The translations under genes and the position numbers were made by a program. Shown piece after piece: positions 9,775 through 26,132 of a DNA stretch of 64,000 nt; the stretch's first letter is position 1, and every line of letters begins with the position of its first letter. The notes beneath the pieces were generated by a model that had not been told where the DNA came from, did not search any database, and saw only the letters and a list, made by a program, of their open reading frames with translations. Source of the stretch: Bugula neritina (lineage: Eukaryota > Bryozoa > Gymnolaemata > Cheilostomatida > Bugulidae); NCBI GenBank assembly GCA_964035545.1, contig OZ037767.1:2674680-2738679 (forward strand), read 5' to 3'.

Positions 9775-10816
9775 TTAAGATTTTATCCTTTTTGATTCTG
9801 GTGGCTGCTCATCTAAAACGTAAAGAAAATTAATAATACACAAACTGCTTCTCTTAGAGATTTTACTTGGGCCATCATTTGTGTGTCCATCATGAAAATG
9901 ATCATGGTGGTGACATTCATTACTCTAGTACTGCTCAGCACAAAACTACTACATACTTTTAAAAATATGCAACTAGCAATGATTCATGTAAACTATTCAA
10001 TTTAGTAGTGCTTTCTACTCAATTCACTTTTAGTAGTACTCAAGAAGGTAATATGTACTATTCACTCAAAAGACCCAAAAGTAAATATTTACAAAGGATT
10101 TACTGACTTACTCATAGCTGAGCTGAAATTAGCAACATACCAAATTGACTATTCAGTATTCTAGTTCTACACGTTAAGTCGAAAATGCTAATTTTTTTCT
10201 TTAATAATTAAAATGTCATTCTCATGCCATGTCACTATTAATATTATTATACTAGTAGTAGTAGTAGTAGTAGTAGTAGTAATACTGAATCCTAGTCAAA
10301 GCCAATACCGATACGCATACCCTTTGAGTTAGTGTCTTAGTCTTACGCTCAGTGATACTGATAGTCATAATCATATATTGATACAATTAGTATTACACTT
10401 AGTCTTACACCTACAGTCAAACTGATACTTGGTTGAATTTAATAGTCATACTCATAGTGCTACTAGTACTACTACTACTAGTAGTACTATTACTTACCAA
10501 CCGAATCAAATTCATCATGATCATCGTCTTCTAATTCTTCATCACTTTGACTTTCACTATTTTCAATATCATCCTCGGTGAGTGTGGCACTGCGACACTG
10601 ACTGACAGAATCAGTGCGAGTTTGGGTTTTTGAAATTAAAGACGTCAGCGTGTTGTTGGATTGCAGAGCTAAACTTGAAACTGATTGTATTGCAGCTGCA
10701 TAATATTCGTTTTTATTATCATGCGTTATATTTTCTTGTGTTAAAAGCAAGGTGTCAATGTCTGTACTGTCATTGCGGTTTTTAGCATAAATTGCTAAGC
10801 TAATGGAGGCTGCCAT
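9775..10816 (-). CDS. Small acidic protein, two exons (118 aa; GON7-like?)
   Basis: Exon 1 is 10816-10498 (ATG, MAASISLAIYAK), ending in phase 1 at G/gtaagt. Exon 2 is 9812-9775, after acgttttag, and ends ESKRIKS then TAA. The protein has a helical-looking middle (AAAIQSVSSLALQSNNTL), a strongly acidic tail (SDEELEDDDHDEFD) and a terminal basic KR cluster. This order (short helix, acidic run, C-terminal KR-x-K) resembles GON7, the small disordered KEOPS subunit of about 100 residues. The resemblance is one of composition and I would not rely on it. It is head-to-head with MDH1, with 486 bp between start codons. Confidence 0.55.
10253..10281. repeat. (AGT)n microsatellite
   Basis: About nine tandem TAG/AGT triplets in the single intron of the small acidic gene. 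Related degenerate ACT/AGT strings recur in non-coding parts of the window. Confidence 0.9.
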
Positions 10817-11302
10817 GTTTTTATGAAGTAGCACGTAGTCTCAAAGTTGACTGTTAAAATTTCGAAGGGGGAATAATAAATGAGTTAGCTCTGCCACAAT
10901 TTTACAGAAAACAAGCTAATAGCCGTTGCAACATGTCAAAATTAGTGTGAACTTTAACCCTTTGGCCAAAATAATAATAATATTATCATAGCCTAGTCTA
11001 ACGCATTACATGTAAAATATAAATAAACGTGATAATAATATTGTAAACATTGAAATGGATGTAAAAGTATATAATAGAATCTTATTTTTGCTGCGAAAGA
11101 TATAGAGTTATCTCCCTTATAAAAACCACCATCAACAACGAACGCAAGGCTATTTGCTTTGCATATAATACAAATTATTTGTTTCGGGAGTGTACCGTGC
11201 TGATCTTGCAGCGTTGACTTCAAGGCTAAAGCAAGGTTTTTAGTTCCAGCGTGCTATTGTAATAAAATAGCAAAACCCACCATCAACTTCAAGCAACTTG
11301 CA
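10817..11302. promoter_or_regulatory. Shared head-to-head promoter region
   Basis: The 486 bp between the start codons of the small acidic protein (minus) and MDH1 (plus) must hold both 5' UTRs and both promoters. No TATA box is placed convincingly for either. This is inference from gene order. Confidence 0.45.
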
Positions 11303-16815
<5,513 letters not shown>

Positions 16816-17163
16816 CGTGAGGTCACCAAATCACACCTGTAAATGTGTGCCAGTCACCTGACCGGTGATGTCATAGCAGGTGTGTGTTTCAAGGTGGATT
16901 TCAACTGCTACCCATGCGTTACAGTGTCTATACTATATACATGTTTTGCATAATTTCTATACTGTGTATGCTTCGCTATGCTGTAGATGTACATACTGTA
17001 GGTGTACAAATTGTAGTTTTGAGTTTGTTACAATTTACGCAGACCTGGGTGCATGCTTTATACTTTTAACAAGACGTGTGCATTTGAACTTGGCCGTGAA
17101 ACAAATTTGATTGTCTGTAAACAGCAATTTGATTTATTTAACTCTTGTATCAAATCAGGTTTG

Positions 17164-17169
17164 AATAAA
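17164..17169 (+). terminator. Poly(A) signal AATAAA, MDH1
   Basis: First canonical signal after the MDH1 stop, about 350 bp downstream. The interval 16816-17163 would be the 3' UTR. No ORF there is worth calling. Confidence 0.6.
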
Positions 17170-17347
17170 GTTGATTTTCACCCTATTGTCAAGTGTTGTG
17201 ATTTATGTCAAAAAATTCGCATTCATTTCCAGTGTCATTTTTCAAACACCTGTTCTTACACGACACTGAGCAATCAACTCATTTGCTTTTTACAGCTCCA
17301 CTTTGCATCTGAATGACAGCACTTGCTCCAAATGGATATGTCAATTT

Positions 17348-17353
17348 TTTATT
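17348..17353 (-). terminator. Poly(A) signal AATAAA, POLR1H
   Basis: Minus-strand AATAAA about 370 bp past the POLR1H stop. The two convergent genes would end within about 180 bp of each other. Confidence 0.5.
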
Positions 17354-17721
17354 GTAACAAAATATCATATAATTTTACATTTATCATGTAGTTCTTGTTC
17401 CAAGACATTGTATAATCCTCTAGATTAAAATGAAGACTTTGAATTAAAACATCTTGGTGTATCACTCAGCAAGCTAAATGTTGTGTTTTTTATATTCATG
17501 TGTACAACTAACAAGTTGCAAAGTATAATAGGTTGCATCAGAGTCACTAAGTTGAACTGTATCTGTGCAGTTGTTATGACATGTACAAGTTCATACGAAA
17601 TAACTTGACAGAATAGCAGGTACTGAGTATCATAGGAGTGTGTAAATACTTTCTTATCAAGTATATGGGTGTGATTATATATATGTCTGTGCAATTTGTG
17701 TAATAGAGCAGCTGGAAGACA

Positions 17722-19105
17722 TCAACTGTATTCAATCTCCTGGTTTCTACAAATGAAAGTGCAACAACTTGTCAGGTAAAACATTATTGATCAGCACAAT
17801 GATGCCAAATTATTTGAATAACAATGACAAAACTAAGAAACTGATGCAAAACATATTACAACACTAGAAAAATATGACAAAATATTAGTAATATTTTGTT
17901 GTGCTAATAAGGGGCCTGCAACAGACCTAGATTCCCAAGAGGGTTTTCAAAAATGGACGCTTGGTTTAGTGCATTAGGCATCTTCTTTTGATTACTGATG
18001 CACCAAATATGGATGGTGACATAAACAAAAGCAACTAATTGATGGAATCTATGTTGCTTGGCAACACGGCTATTTTTCAGCATTTCTAACATAAATCTAC
18101 CCAGTCTATTAATTTCAAGCTGCAAAAAATATAGAAGACAACTCCCAAAACCATATTGAATATGTCACAAAACTGTAGCAACATACAAGGAAAACCTACC
18201 TGCATTTAGGATCAGCACAAGTGAAAAATACAGTTTGACCTTCATCTGCTGACCTAGTTTGCTGTGTTTTATAGGTCATGGTAGGGTGACCACATTTACT
18301 GCACTCTCTGTCAATCTAAAATAATTACTCGGAATAAATCCATGGAACGTGCTGCTTATGACGCAGGAGGCAGCATGAACTGATCACTAGCTGATAATTA
18401 GTACTTCAGAAACAGCTTGCTGATAAATAACTCAGTGACAGAAAACTAGTTGATGATAAAAAATATCAAGTAATGACACATACTATAATTTTAATTTAGA
18501 TTTTACTAACTGAAACTTACAAAAAATATAATTGGTGTGCAATTTACCACACAATTTTTCAGCCAATTTAGATTTTTTAGGTACCCAAGTATAAAAAAAT
18601 ATATAATTTGGGAGTTTTCTTACCGAGGGTCCATCAGTTTGGTGTTTACCAGTAGATGCAGTTTCTTGCACTTTGTTGAATATAATTGTCCTTGTAGTGG
18701 TAATGCCATGAAATTCTATAAAATTTCACATCAAGAGTTGAAACAGATAGTGACTTTTCATCATTTTGAAAGTATTTGAGCTTAACTAAGCACTGAATTT
18801 CTCATGTTCGACATTTATTTACTCATTGGATAAAACCTTGACTGCAGTAAGATATAAGAATATTTCTATGTGAATGTTTGGCAATATTCGCTAGAAACAT
18901 GTTACTTTCAACAATTATAACGAAAGTTAGTAGAATAGAACTTGACAAATATTCTGTGAACTTTACCCGCTATGTCTACCACGCTGCTACACTTTCTACA
19001 CTCTACAGTTCGCTTGTCGGCGGTTGGTAAAGGCAATACAGATCCACAAAGTTTACAAAACCTTGGGTCTGTTGTTGTAAATATGGAAGATGTGGCAGAT
19101 TTCAT
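17722..19105 (-). CDS. POLR1H: RNA polymerase I subunit RPA12 (123 aa, 4 exons)
   Basis: Small zinc-ribbon subunit of Pol I needed for transcript cleavage and proofreading, acting in the nucleolus. Exons: 19105-18967, 18715-18624, 18315-18200, 17746-17722. Phases agree throughout. The N-terminal ribbon has C17-X2-C20 and C36-X2-C39 around GSVLPLP, a stretch shared with human RPA12. The C-terminal TFIIS-type ribbon has C82-X2-C85 and the signature QTRSADEGQTVFF, including the acidic D101-E102 pair that acts in RNA cleavage. The last Cys pair is C110 and C115, spaced CX4C rather than the usual CX2C. The final exon is only 25 bp and ends NQEIEYS, similar to the family's short charged tail. Family length is about 126 residues, so the gene is complete. 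Confidence 0.93.
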
Positions 19106-21881
19106 CCTTCAATTGGCCTAAAGCAAGAGTTGTGTTTAAATGATACATTACAATGAATTGGTAGTCTGGTACAAGCCAATAAGCAGGTACATATGGATGG
19201 CATATAGGAAGCTTTGTTATGCAAATGACAACATGATTATCAACATAAAGTAATCTAAGAAGGTAAAAACTCGCATCACCAAACTTCAAGTTCATTTTAA
19301 AGTACTTTATGCATAGCCACTCAACTTTAAAGTCATCCAATGTATTATTAATATATTTTCCAATTTATGAGCACAGTTATTTTAATCAACTCATCATTAT
19401 AATTGAAAATATATAACTCTGTGAGAAGTTTTATATTTTACCTCTCTATATTAAATTTTTTAATTTAATTTGATTCTCAATGTTGATTCAGATAATTATT
19501 TTAAAAAGTATTTGTTTAACTTGAGTTTCAAAACATGTTTACTTTTACACTCAGTTCTGTGACTATTTTATTTTCTTGTCAATGCTGAGACTTCAACACA
19601 CTAGCAGTAGCTGGGAATATAAGTCGTACTCCATTAATCCGTAGAACCTGTTTCACTTCACTTTCAGATTTATTGTATGATAGAAGATGCTAACAGTAAC
19701 AGCATGAGTATCAGTATGATTTGTGTATACAAAATACTTGAATAGCACAATTGACAATTACTATAACCATAGAATAGACAGTTGTAACAGCCATTATATG
19801 TTCTTCAACTTTAAGAGAGAAAATCAAAATGTGACACTTCTAAAAGTAAATAAACTATTAGTATTAGTTATTATTATTAGTATTACTATTAGCCATTAGA
19901 TAACAATAACAGCAACTATTGGTATTATAATTACTATTATCATAATCATAATGACTAAAGTTAAACTTAATGAATATGTGACAGCTAGACATGATTCATT
20001 GATTGACATGTAAATCAAAACTAAAGAGTAAAGAGTAAAGATAAATCACAAAACTCAAAAGTGATAAATGCGATTGTCATTGACTCATTGACCATGTCAG
20101 TGTCCATTGAGAAACTGAATGTGATACCCATATTCATACTGATACTCATAGTCACAGTCATACTGATACTCATACTGATAGCGATACTGACTCTGAGTGA
20201 CCATCACTATGAGTATGACTTATGAGTGTTGCTCATGCTGTTACTGTTAGTGTTACTGTTACTGTTAGTGCTAGGCCTAGGGCTAGTGTTGTTATTACAA
20301 TAATTAATTTTACTAAATTAGCAATTTGCGGGTTTTAATTTTAAAATTTATATTTGTTACAACAGTAGGTTAGGCATATTTTATTATAATATTAATATAA
20401 TAATAATTATCATTATGAGTATGGTAAAGATGAAGCTGTAGTTGCACCAAACTCAAAAGCATGCAGTATGTTGTGAATAAAGGTAAAATAATCTAATCGC
20501 TAAACTCTGAACTTTATCATAGACGTTGGTTTACAAAATTTAAGAACTCGCACTTTCATCAGCGACAATATTTGCACTAAGTCAGAGTCTATAAATAACT
20601 ATTTGTAGTCCTCGTGCTAACGCTAGTGTCACTGGGTGAAAATGTAAACTACAGATATCGGGCCATAACCTTTCAAACTGGTAAATCACAAATGGCCAGT
20701 TACTGAGTTAGTCGTACTGAACTCAGTAAATTAATAATTATGTGTTGTACTTGTTAAAGTATAACTTCTAAAGAGAGTATTTTCAGTTTTTATTTATTTC
20801 ATCCAAATATAACTAATTATTAATATAAATATTTCAACGCCCATAGGATAGGCCTAGGCCTAGGGGCTAGGGGCTAGGGCATATCATTATCATAGGCATA
20901 AGAATAAGAGTAAGAGTAAGTCAATGTCATTATGATTATGATTATGATTAACTTTAAGTTTTAGTTTAACTTTGAGTTTGGCTTTAAGTTTAAGTTTAAC
21001 TTCAAGAAACTAAAAGTATTAGTATATCAACATTAAGTTTAACTGAATAAGTTAACATTGTGATTAGCCTTAGGTTTAGCAATAGCTATGACAGTATAAC
21101 TAGCAAGGACAAAGATTAATTGATACATTATGATTATTATTATTTAGTACTTATTATTTAGATTATGATTATATTAAACTTAAAGTTGCCAATTGGGACT
21201 GAAAAAGAATAAGAATAACTTTAATAACTATTACTATAGTATTACTATTAGTTGTAACTAATACTAATAGTAATAGTAATGCTAATAATTATAATTAGCG
21301 TAATAGTAATACTAATAGCCAATATGAATAAGTGAATTTGTAGTAAATTTAGGGACAGCTCTGCTCATATCACTCTAACACGTCATTGCCAAGTTGGTAG
21401 ATACCTTTTATAAGATATTCGGTCTTTTTAAATCTTTACGATTGTAATACACTGCATTACCCCTTCTGTTTTTTAGGTTTTCATTTGGCCAGAATCAGCA
21501 GGATAAGATGCAAAGCTTGTTAGGCAGTTGCTATAAGCGATGTTTTGCAAAAATAAAACATTTGGGATTCAAACCCACAACTCCTTGAGTGAGAATTATT
21601 GCGCACTCTTCTAAGTGCACCTCTTACCATGTAGTTTCTGTGACTATTACTTTACTGTTGTAGTTTCACTAGTTGTACAAATGTAATAAATAGTTATAAT
21701 ATATCTATTGAATTATTTTGCAATAGTTATTGCTGCCTACTAATAACTGTCATAAATCATAGTAATAGTCAATGTTATTCTCAGCCTCGTAGCTCATGCT
21801 ATACTTATGCTGACAAAATATTAATATTTTGCCGTTAATCTTGTAGGTGCCGTCGCATCGTGCGAGTACCAATTAAAAACC
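19106..21881. other. Intergenic region, POLR1H to AGPAT (head-to-head)
   Basis: AT-rich, with long stretches of degenerate GTTACT/ATTAGT-type triplets (about 19840-20300 and 20880-21320) and no convincing ORF. A tRNA-derived element lies at 21561-21632. An upstream non-coding AGPAT exon may begin at 21847, after ttgtag. Confidence 0.5.
21561..21632 (-). repeat. tRNA-like sequence (tRNA pseudogene or SINE head)
   Basis: Read on the minus strand, GTAAGAGGTGCACTTAGAAG resembles a D-arm/A-box region. It is followed by CTCACTCAAGGAGTTGTGGG and GGGTTTGAATCCCA, a good T-arm/B-box. The acceptor stem does not close, so it is not a functional tRNA gene. tRNA-derived SINE heads look like this. Confidence 0.5.
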
Positions 21882-24800
21882 ATGCTGCTGGAAGTGACAC
21901 TGTTGCTATTAGTTGTTTTGTTAGTACTATGTCGGGTGGAGACGCCCATTCAGTACTCTGCCAAGATGTTTATGTTCTACTTCTCCTGTCTATTCCTAGC
22001 TACAGTAACCCTGCCCTTGGGCCTTGTACGCCCCTTCAATCCTGAAAATCACAAGTGAGTATTATTTATTATACTTTAGTATTTAGAATGAGATGGGTTG
22101 ACCTTACTTTTAAAGTATTTTTATTTTCATAGTTTGGGTAACTTCTAAAACCTTTTTACCCTCTCAACATTGTTGTAGGCTGTATTTGGATATACATGTT
22201 AGTCCAGGTTCTACTTTCATTTTTTTTGTTTATAGAGTGCTATCATTTATCGTCCCATATTTGACCAAATACATATTAGGTATAACAGTGGAGGTGCGAG
22301 ATGGCCATAACTCTAAACTCAACAAACCCTTTGTGCTGCTATTAAACCACCAAAGTTCATTGGATGCTTATAGTAAGTACATCTGTTGCTTTTCATTGGG
22401 ACTGGTGACATTGATGTCTCATGTTTATGTTGTTATGCAATAAGCGCTGTTCTATTTACTTAAACATGTCTATGCAATATTATATTGAGTTTCAGTATCA
22501 GCAAGCTGTATGCATTGTTTGGTAGTTCACAGTCACTGAATAAATGCAGACAGACATGTTATTCAGTGTCAACATGTAATTATACTATATTATCCTTATC
22601 TTTAACTAACCACAGAAGAGAGACTACACATGAATGAGAGAGAGAGAGGGGAGGGGGAGGGAGATAGTGAGTGGACTTGCTAAGTGAAGCTAGGAATCTG
22701 TTATGTTGATTACATTGTTTGTATTTCAGTCATGATGCATATCTGGCCAGACAGGTGTGTGACCATCATGAAGAGAGTTCTGATGTACGTCTTTCCTTTC
22801 GGCGTTACGGCCACTCTCTTCGGCTGCATATTCATTGACAGAGGTAACCGTAATAACGCACAGTCATCACTGGAGCATGCCGGACAGGAGCTTAAAAATA
22901 GAAATGTAGGTATTCTCTTTTTGTAACTTACGAGGCATAAATATTATGGTAGTTGTAAGTTGTGTACATGTTATACAGGTAGGAGTGACTTATAATTTAT
23001 ATTGTTTTTGCTTCTGTTTGAACATGTATTGTTTCACTTTATGTGTCATGTTATTTTATTTAGGTACAGATCTGTATGTATCCAGAAGGAACTAGGAACA
23101 GAGATGGACATATACTTCCATTTAAAAAAGGAGCGTTCAACCTAGCTGTTAGCGCTCAGGTACGATGCCTGCCCGCCCCTACCTTTTTATACTCTCTTGT
23201 AATAAACTTGGGTTATCGTTTGTAGGTGGAAATATTAAGCAGTATTTCATAGGATGAGAAATTCACCACATGCTGTTTGATCGGTGGTTGCCAGAAATAA
23301 CAGTTCTAGTCATGTGACTAACATTTGTTGTGGTGAATAAATTCTCAATTCCTAAATTTATATTCCCAAATGTTGATCTTCAGTCCCTTCATGTGTATCA
23401 AAATTCATCAACACAACCACACTAAACATTCATCCCAGCTAGTGTGTGCTGTTGTAAATTCAATTTTGAACTTTGGGTTTGCCCATCTTTGGACTTTAAT
23501 CTAAAAGATCTCAGCTGCTGTACAGTTTTATCTCAAGTCTTGTTTGCCTGTGGAACATGTGACCTTTTGTTGACATCCACAATGTTTACTCTGAATTCAT
23601 AACTGAATATCGATATAATTTGGTATAACTGAGTCTGTTTTGTGAAGCAATTTACCAAATCTTGTTTTATACTCTGGAATATGCTAACTTCTCCTTTAGT
23701 AGAGTTTGGCCTTTACCACTACTTGTAGTGGTAGAGGAAGGTTGAGTGGGGGCTCACCCACCCAACCTTCCTCTCATGTTGCATTCAAGGTGGATTGGTG
23801 TCAAGTTCAATCTGTACTGATAGTGTTTGTTTTTCATATAATGCACTTTGTCTTGAGTCCTAGCGTTATACCAACATGCTAATGCTTGTATACACTATAA
23901 GGCAGGGGTTCTTTAGGTAATGAAATATTGGGTGTAATTTGTAATCAATTTATAATCATTAAATAATATTATTTCATTAGTTTGCAGCTCTACTATGTAA
24001 TGTATTGGTATAACATGCAGCATAGATATAGTGAGGGGTAAGTTGGTACATAGGTTAAGGCAGGTTGAGCATCATGGCTATAGGGTAAGAATTTCAGCTA
24101 TTACACTGCCACTAGAGATCACTACAGTCGGTTCAGTTAGTTACCTACAGTATATGTTACAATAATATGTGTGTGATATTCAGATATGCTTTTCATCCCT
24201 CCAGGTACCTCTGGTCCCTGCAACTGTCTCCTGCTACAGAAACTTCTACTGTAAAAAGGAAAACAAGTTTACTGATGGTGAGATGATGTAACATTGTTTA
24301 CTGGACAGTCTGTTATATGCTCCTATTTGTTAAGCCCCTACTGTGTTATCTATTGCTGTACACAGCTATGAAGCATATTATAATGAGTTGTACACAGCAT
24401 TAGTTACCTGCCGGTAGATTGTTATCAGAAGAATGCAAACCTATACTTATCTCTCCATCACTAGGGTAATAGTAGCTTATTATCCAACTAGTCATGCAGG
24501 TGCCGTAGTTTAAGTTTTTGAATTGTCTTCTTTTGGAACCAAGTTTTGGATGGCTCCATTGAAAGCAGCGTGTAATTTGTACATAGGGTGTCTTTTTAAT
24601 CTGAATGGAGCAGACAAACTGGGGAGGGTAGAGAAACTAAGGGGGATAACTATTGTATTACTAGATAAATATTGTATTAACTTGAATTGGCTTACAATTT
24701 GTGTGTTTCTAGCATATTTTATTTTTATCGTGAAAATTGCTAGTGAAACTTCCCAGAACTATTTTTTTGGTAGTCAGTTAAGATAGAGTTTTATACATAA

Positions 24801-25031
24801 TTAGTTTTACATGCAAATTGCATTTACTTTTACGTTGTAAATTGTATTTCTGTGTGACATATCCAAGCATACATGTGTCTTGCAGGTAAAGTTATAGTTA
24901 GAGTTCTCCCAGAAGTGAGCACTGCAGGTAAAGAATACGCCGATGTCTTGGAGCTAACAGAACAAATTCGTAACTCCATGGTGAAATCCTATGAAGAGGT
25001 GTCGGCTGAGTTGGGCTCCAAACTCTCATAA
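21882..25031 (+). CDS. 1-acylglycerol-3-phosphate O-acyltransferase, AGPAT1/2 type (266 aa, 6 exons)
   Basis: Transfers an acyl chain from acyl-CoA to lysophosphatidic acid to make phosphatidic acid, in the endoplasmic reticulum membrane. Exons: 21882-22054, 22236-22372, 22730-22905, 23064-23159, 24205-24277, 24886-25031, all in phase. The N-terminus is hydrophobic ([16 protein letters not shown]), with a second membrane span near residues 30-47. Acyltransferase motifs are intact and in order: NHQSSLD (95-101, catalytic H96 and D101), GCIFIDR (135-141), YPEGTR (168-173) and VPLVPAT (195-201). AGPAT1 and AGPAT2 are about 280 residues, so it is nearly full length. It cannot be assigned to AGPAT1 or AGPAT2. 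The enzyme makes phosphatidic acid, the preferred substrate of DDHD1, encoded further along. Confidence 0.93.
22632..22670 (+). repeat. Purine (GA/GGGA) tract in AGPAT intron 2
   Basis: Nearly 40 bases of G and A only, ending about 60 bp before exon 3. It could form triplex DNA. No function is shown. Confidence 0.75.
23714..23774. repeat. Two adjacent hairpins in AGPAT intron 4
   Basis: TACCACTAC and GTAGTGGTA form a perfect 9-bp inverted repeat with a 2-base loop (23714-23733). Next to it, 23733-23750 and 23757-23774 pair over 18 bp with one mismatch around a 6-base loop. Confidence 0.8.
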
Positions 25032-26132
25032 TATTGTGGCATAATGTCAAATGGCCAAACCCAACAGGTGCTCTCTGTATTTTGCTTTCACATACAGGTG
25101 CTCTTTGTACAGACTACACAAGGAATTTTAGGATATGTGATTGATTGATTTGCATCATGCACTGTAATAGTATTTGGTTGTAATCCATTAACTATTTATG
25201 TATGCAGTTGGTGTTTTAAACCAAATTCTTTCAACTGGTCTGCTCAAACCATGGCTACATGTTAGAAGACTTTATACTCCTATTTGTAAATTGTTTTGTT
25301 CAACTTAATGTAAAAGATTTACTTAAAATTACGGGTCTTTATTGCGTGAATTATAATACAATCACGGATAGAGAGTACTACAATCACATTTTAATTGGGA
25401 TTACTTCAGTTGTGGACAATTACACTGAGTCGAGTATTTGGACAATACTCAAGGTCTTCTAATGTCTAGCACTTTTTTTATGTTGTACATTTTATGTGAA
25501 GTTTACATACTTATTTGGTAATTGTCTTCTCTCAAAGGATTCCATTGATTCTGTTTTACTGTTGGTATGTGAATTTCCATTACATATTTTTCAGATGTAA
25601 TACATCTTGTTGAAGCAAAGTTTTATTTTAGCATGTGAATATGATGCAATGTATTTTTCCAAGCATGTGTTGATATTAATACTGTGTTTGTAGTCACATC
25701 TCATAAATCTATTCCAATCTCTGTATCATTTATATTAACTTTGTGTCATTTGTTTCAATGAAGTTTTGCTAGTAGGATTAGTATATTTCATATAAAAAAT
25801 ATAATTTTATTGAATATTGTTCCATAAAAATATTTAGATAAATTTAATTGTAAGTTTTATATTGAAGATCATTGCACAATAATTGTAGTGGAAGTTTGTG
25901 AGTTCCAACTCATGGTATAAATCCAAGTGCAAGACCAGAAGTAAAAAATAGTAGCATAGTATAAAAACTAGAAGCAGTGCAAAACCAACGCTAATATAGC
26001 AGTACACACAACTTATTGTAGTAATTTATTTGTTGCCTAAGGGTTCTTATCACAATTTACCTATTGTATGCTGTAAAAAGTTTTATAGCAAAATTATATG
26101 TATACATTTTTATTTATATACATGTCGTTGAG
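25032..26132. other. 3' flanks of AGPAT and the repeat-protein gene (tail-to-tail)
   Basis: AT-rich 3' UTR-like sequence with no ORF worth calling. A minus-strand AATAAA lies at 26109-26114, about 20 bp past the repeat-protein stop. Confidence 0.5.

Noticed and set aside
21561-21632. Functional tRNA gene
   Set aside because: Box A and box B resemble a tRNA, but the acceptor stem does not pair, so only a pseudogene or SINE head is supported.
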